DNA of 64,000 bases from contig JANMNO010000087.1 of assembly GCA_031374115.1 (NCBI GenBank), positions 47,039-111,038 of the forward strand, read 5' to 3'. Of this stretch, positions 60,802 to 64,000 are shown one piece after another. This DNA comes from JAKFWF01 sp031374115 (GTDB lineage: Bacteria; Pseudomonadota; Alphaproteobacteria; Rhizobiales; Hyphomicrobiaceae). A program made the position numbers and the translations under genes. How positions within the stretch are numbered: the first letter of the stretch is position 1; each line of letters opens with the position of its first letter. The notes beneath the pieces are model-generated. The model did not search any database. It saw only the letters and a program-made list of their open reading frames with translations, and had not been told where the DNA came from.

Positions 60802-61008
60802 TTACTCGGCGATGTCGAGCCGATCGCGCCGCTTGCCGCGGCTTTGGATCGGAGCGCTGTGCGAATGGAGTTCGCTCCACCGCTCGTAGCGGACACCGGG
60901 AAAAAGAATGATCTCGGCACTTTGCGCCGGTTTATCCTGTGCAGGTTGCCTGATCGATAGGCCGGTCGTCCGCCGCGCTACATCAAGAATTCGATGAATG
61001 GTCGCCAT
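60802..61008 (-). CDS. Small conserved cytoplasmic protein, unknown function
   Basis: A 68-residue protein. GGAG lies just before ATG 61008. The core AEIILFPGVRYERWSE recalls small conserved proteins of Hyphomicrobiales. Flanks are charged and hydrophilic; there is no signal or membrane helix. The good ribosome site and this core support it as a real gene, but its length leaves some doubt. It is convergent with the DUF1254 gene. Confidence 0.65.
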   Translation of the reverse strand: MATIHRILDVARRTTGLSIRQPAQDKPAQSAEIILFPGVRYERWSELHSHSAPIQSRGKRRDRLDIAE

Positions 61009-61238
61009 GTTCTCCTACGTCCCCGTAATCCCCGCCGCACTGAGGTACCTGGCACCCTTAAGGGCTATGTATTCTCTACTGCGATTCCAAAAGGTTTAGA
61101 AAGCAACGCATAATGACGGCCTTGAAATCACACAGGCTACTGGTTCGATTAACAGTCAGTTAATGGGGTTATTCCGCATCCGACTTAGCTCTCATGGTTT
61201 GCCGAAAGCTCCCGAACTGTGGCTCCTGTGCACAAAAC

Positions 61239-61577
61239 TTACATCCAATCTTCCAGAAAATGACGCCCCTGCCGATCTTCCACTTCGACGATCCACAAGT
61301 CGGGATCGAACTCGGCCTGGCGCGCAAGATAGGTATCGGCTTCGGCATCGGTCGCCTTCGCTGCGTCAAGATGCAATGTCCACTGACGATCGGTTTGTCC
61401 TTCGTCGAACCCGGCTGGCGCTGGTCCGTATAAGCTGGCATGGCCGTCAAGATGCGCAATCTTGATGAAGATGGCGCCGGCATCGTCGTCGCCATGCCGC
61501 ACGACCATGGCCGGCACACCAGAGGCGGAACACCGGCGCAAGTAAGCTTTGACCCAGATTTCGGCCTTCAATCGCAT
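61239..61577 (-). CDS. DUF1491 family protein
   Basis: A 112-residue cytoplasmic protein of DUF1491, a small family of alphaproteobacteria. Typical features are KAEIWVKAYLRRCSASGVPAMVV at the start, GAIFIKI in the middle and the C-terminal ARQAEFDPDLWIVEVEDRQGRHFLED. No function is assigned. It lies 41 bases downstream of the peptidoglycan-binding gene on the same strand, so the two may be transcribed together. Confidence 0.9.
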   Translation of the reverse strand: MRLKAEIWVKAYLRRCSASGVPAMVVRHGDDDAGAIFIKIAHLDGHASLYGPAPAGFDEGQTDRQWTLHLDAAKATDAEADTYLARQAEFDPDLWIVEVEDRQGRHFLEDWM

Positions 61578-61617
61578 GGTCGGGAACTACTCTTTGTAGT
61601 TCACGCGCACAAGAGAG

Positions 61618-62451
61618 CTATCGCGTGCCGGTGGGGCGTCCAGCGGCAGTCAGGCGGCCAAGGCGACTGACGAGCGGGCCTGAGACCCGGCCGCTCTGGA
61701 CCATGTTTTGATCCGTCTCGAATTCGCGGATGGCGCGCTCCGTGTCCTCGTTGCTGCGGCCGGTCACCTTACCGGGGTTGTAGCCGAGTGCCGATAACGA
61801 CTGTTGCACAGTGCGCACCAGTTGCTCCCCGCGTTGCCGCTTCTCTTTGGGGAGAGCCTGCCATTGGGTGGAGATCTGCGCCGCCGTCGCCTTTGAGACC
61901 CCGAGCACGATTGCCTTCATGACCGCTTCAGTTGCCTCGCCCGTGGGAGCCAATCCGTGATCGTGCTCCCACGCCATGATCGCCGCCCGCGTCACGGCAC
62001 CAGCAACCCCATCCGACACGCCGGGATCGTAACCGCGCGCCTGCAACTCGCGCTGAATTGATGCCACGACTTCGGGGGCATCGGCCGCCGGGCCGGAAAG
62101 GGTCGCCTCTGCCACCGCCTCCGAGGATTTCTTTGCCGCATCTTGAGGCCGTTTCGGATCGCTTCTGACAATCGGAGCAATCGTCGGGGAAACCGTCGGA
62201 GGGTTAATGGAAAATGGCTGCGTGTTGGGCAGACGCTGTGCCGAATTAACGGTCGTGGCTGGTTGATCGGCGCTCAAACGCCGCGCGCGATCGGCTTCCT
62301 GTTGCAGGTGTTTGCGTTCGCTCGCTGCCCGGCCACCATTCGGGTTGCCGTGGGAGGAGCGTTCCCCCTGTAATAACATGACATTTCCGGCAACGCCCGC
62401 GCTCAGCAGGACGAAGATGGAAACGGCATATCTTGCGTGGCTCGGCGTCAT
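61618..62451 (-). CDS. Peptidoglycan-binding domain protein, membrane-anchored
   Basis: A 277-residue protein with an N-terminal hydrophobic segment (YAVSIFVLLSAGVAGNVMLL), a charged and proline-rich linker (about 30-125), and two PG_binding_1 repeats: SIQRELQARGYDPGVSDGVAGAVTRAAIMAW (about 131-161) and VQQSLSALGYNPGKVTGRSNEDTERAIREF (about 215-244). No hydrolase domain is attached, so it probably tethers something to the wall. ATG 62451 follows GGAAAG. DUF1491 follows. Confidence 0.88.
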   Translation of the reverse strand: MTPSHARYAVSIFVLLSAGVAGNVMLLQGERSSHGNPNGGRAASERKHLQQEADRARRLSADQPATTVNSAQRLPNTQPFSINPPTVSPTIAPIVRSDPKRPQDAAKKSSEAVAEATLSGPAADAPEVVASIQRELQARGYDPGVSDGVAGAVTRAAIMAWEHDHGLAPTGEATEAVMKAIVLGVSKATAAQISTQWQALPKEKRQRGEQLVRTVQQSLSALGYNPGKVTGRSNEDTERAIREFETDQNMVQSGRVSGPLVSRLGRLTAAGRPTGTR

Positions 62452-62662
62452 CCAGTTGCTTTCCAGGATGTGGTGTGGTCCCGCGGCGAGTATGGAGCGC
62501 TGCCGTAAAGAGGCTGTTAACCGCTGCAGTTCGATCTCAAACAGGGAACTTAAAATTTGAACTAAATTGGCTTAAAAACGTGCTGGTTCACGAAACGCCA
62601 CTTCAAGTTGTGTTGGGTATGGTTATCGGCGAAGCGGCCCTTATAGGCTGCTATCGCTAACC

Positions 62663-63091
62663 ATGGACACGACGTCGATGTTTCTCATACGTGCCGCGTT
62701 CGGCCTTGCTCTCGTCGTCATGCTGCTGCCGACGGATGAAGCACAGCAGGCGAAAGTCGCTGGCCAAGCCGGATCGGTCGTCGAGAGGGCGGCAACGTTT
62801 TGCGAGCGCAACGTCAATACCTGCGCTGCCGGCGCCGAACTGTGGGCGACCTTTCTGAAGAAGGCCGAGTTTGGCGCCAAACTCGCAGGTAACCTGATCC
62901 AGGATTACATGAGAGGCAGTGCGTCGCCCCGCGAGCAGCGCCAGATCGTTGGCGAGCCCAATCGCCAGCCGCCCTTCGAGGCGCCGCTGCAGCCGGCACC
63001 CGCGCGATCGATCGAGCCCGGCCGGGGGACGCTTGCACCGAATGATTTGGCGCCCGCCTGGCGCGGCCGGACAGCGCGAACCGGCGCGTGA
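62663..63091 (+). CDS. DUF5330 family protein
   Basis: A 142-residue protein with one N-terminal hydrophobic segment (MFLIRAAFGLALVVMLLPTDE), the hallmark start of DUF5330 in Hyphomicrobiales. It continues ATFCERNVNTCAAGAELWATFLKKAEFGAKLAG with two cysteines, and a disordered proline-rich tail (RQPPFEAPLQPAPARS). No function is known. The ATG at 62663 is the first good start; a second ATG at 62678 opens directly at MFLIRAAF. SufE follows. Confidence 0.85.
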   Translation: MDTTSMFLIRAAFGLALVVMLLPTDEAQQAKVAGQAGSVVERAATFCERNVNTCAAGAELWATFLKKAEFGAKLAGNLIQDYMRGSASPREQRQIVGEPNRQPPFEAPLQPAPARSIEPGRGTLAPNDLAPAWRGRTARTGA

Positions 63092-63184
63092 GTGACGTTA
63101 GGTCCTCTTGCTGAAGCGGGGGTCGAGAGCCTATGTGCCTCTACAGCGGTAGATCTGTCAGCCGCTTACCGGACGCTTCTGGCC

Positions 63185-63610
63185 ATGCCGATCGATCACA
63201 TTCGCGACGATTTCGAGCTTCTCGACGATTGGGAAGATCGCTACCGCTATGTGATGGAACTCGGCCGCGCGATGCCGCCCCTCGACGACGCCCTGCGGAC
63301 CGACACCAACAAGGTGCGCGGCTGTGCCAGCCAAGTTTGGCTAGCCTCCAAGGCAGTTCCCGCCGCCGGTGGCGATCGAACTCTGGCACTCGTGGGTGAC
63401 AGCGATGCGCATCTGGTGCGCGGCCTCGTCGCCATCGTCATCGCCATCTACGAGGGACGCCCTTTGACCGAGATTGCGACCCTCGACGCAGAGGCCGAAT
63501 TGGCGACGCTCGGGCTGCGCGAACATCTGACGCCGCAACGCTCGAACGGTCTCGCCTCGATGATCAAGCGGATCAGGTCGGACGCCCGCTGCGCTCTACC
63601 CGCCGGTTGA
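63185..63610 (+). CDS. sufE: SufE-type cysteine desulfuration protein
   Basis: Sulfur acceptor that takes persulfide from a cysteine desulfurase for Fe-S cluster assembly. 141 residues. The catalytic cysteine is about C47 in NKVRGCASQVW, flanked by the usual DDWEDRYRYVMELGR helix. Family sequence starts at ATG 63185; the open frame upstream to 63092 does not match. The suf operon itself is not in the window, as is common for alphaproteobacterial sufE. Confidence 0.92.
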   Translation: MPIDHIRDDFELLDDWEDRYRYVMELGRAMPPLDDALRTDTNKVRGCASQVWLASKAVPAAGGDRTLALVGDSDAHLVRGLVAIVIAIYEGRPLTEIATLDAEAELATLGLREHLTPQRSNGLASMIKRIRSDARCALPAG

Positions 63611-63804
63611 ATATCACTCCATCCGTTTCGGCCTATTTGGTGATCTGATCGATACCAATTGGCCCGTCTTAGTTTACGCTGGGATGACGGGTTCTAGAGG
63701 TCTGAGCGAAACGCGCGCATCCGCGGAAAACTTCGCACCAGCGCGTACCTCGAAAACGCCCACTGTGCTATCCCCCGCGCCATCGTTTGCAGCTGGAGCT
63801 CATG

Positions 63805-64000
63805 ATGCACTCCCGACCTCTTGTTATCGCCGCCTTCCTCCTCGTCGCCCCGCCCGCCCTTGCCGCCGAACCCGCCTACGTCGGCACGTGGGGCGTCTCG
63901 GCGGCGCAGTGTAAAATCCGCCAAGATCGGCAGGGCGCGCCGATCGTGATCAGGGCGAAGGGCTACGACCAGCACGAGGCGCATTGCAATTTCACGTCGG
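63805..64000 (+). CDS. Secreted protein, cut by window end
   Basis: The N-terminal 65 residues of a gene running past the window. GGAG lies six bases before ATG 63805 (another ATG directly precedes it). A Sec signal peptide HSRPLVIAAFLLVAPPALA is followed by AEPAYVGTWGVSAAQCKIR, with cysteines at CKIR and HCNF. Small secreted Hyphomicrobiales proteins with a similar YVGTWG...CK start are common, but I cannot assign a function. It is too short to classify. Confidence 0.8.
   Translation, partial: MHSRPLVIAAFLLVAPPALAAEPAYVGTWGVSAAQCKIRQDRQGAPIVIRAKGYDQHEAHCNFTS

Noticed and set aside
1..64000. tRNA or rRNA genes, CRISPR arrays, insertion sequences, prophage
   Set aside because: I looked for T-loop and acceptor pairs, spaced direct repeats, transposase motifs and integrase genes and saw none. 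Genes have ordinary alphaproteobacterial content throughout.

Overview
The window is a continuous stretch of alphaproteobacterial chromosome, most likely from the Hyphomicrobiales (Rhizobiales). The evidence is the GC-rich coding sequence together with lineage-typical genes: Omp25-like barrels, class II DAHP synthase, phosphatidylcholine synthase, a DUF1013/TrcR regulator, DUF1491, DUF5330, the DUF1214/DUF1254 pair and the histone deacetylase-xseB-dxs order. I see no rRNA, tRNA, CRISPR array, insertion sequence or prophage. The genus cannot be fixed from the sequence alone.

Layout. 0-3.5 kb: the end of folP and glmM, separated by an opposite-strand cassette of an orphan ParA ATPase and a small partner. 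3.7-5.7 kb: two tandem Omp25-like porins. 5.8-8.7 kb: serC-serA, behind a structured leader. 8.9-11.9 kb: a TRAP transporter (P-Q-M). 11.9-13.3 kb: a Gfa-like gene flanked by a duplicated tail of nadX. 13.4-17.7 kb: iron(III) ABC binding protein and permease, then class II DAHP synthase. 17.8-22.2 kb: a small secreted protein, periplasmic msrB-msrA, sfsA, a CinA-type protein and an RlpA-like protein. 22.6-26.7 kb: a small secreted protein, phosphatidylcholine synthase coupled to a secreted hydrolase, an SDR and a deacetylase. 26.7-31.8 kb: xseB, dxs and a cyanide-insensitive-type bd oxidase (cydAB plus a DUF2474 peptide). 31.8-35.5 kb: dnaE, carrying an in-frame palindromic insert. 35.6-39.7 kb: a lipoprotein, sodB, a patatin lipoprotein and small secreted proteins. 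39.9-43.2 kb: aroC, a DCC protein, a HAD dehalogenase, a VOC protein and DoxX. 43.3-47.2 kb: yebC, a YmdB-type phosphodiesterase, a BKACE enzyme and a TIGR02186-like protein. 47.5-53.4 kb: trcR, csp, infA, a degenerate metallo-beta-lactamase-fold protein, a split permease pair and a hydrolase. 53.5-57.1 kb: a Cache-type protein, a sarcosine/dimethylglycine dehydrogenase-like flavoprotein and a YcgN-like protein. 57.2-60.8 kb: PBP1A followed by DUF1214 and DUF1254 genes. 60.8-64 kb: small conserved proteins, a peptidoglycan-binding protein, DUF1491, DUF5330, SufE and a secreted protein cut by the window edge.

Most of the region is housekeeping: folate, cell-wall, serine, aromatic and isoprenoid synthesis, replication, translation and respiration, with an unusually high share of secreted or envelope proteins. 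The most interesting signals are a roughly 70-bp palindromic element translated in frame inside dnaE; the orphan ParA and its small partner wedged between folP and glmM; a 35-bp duplicated nadX tail bracketing a Gfa gene; two secreted micro-proteins sharing an exact C-x12-C pattern; a metallo-beta-lactamase-fold protein with an altered metal site; and a 21-bp duplication that creates a decoy start in front of cydB.
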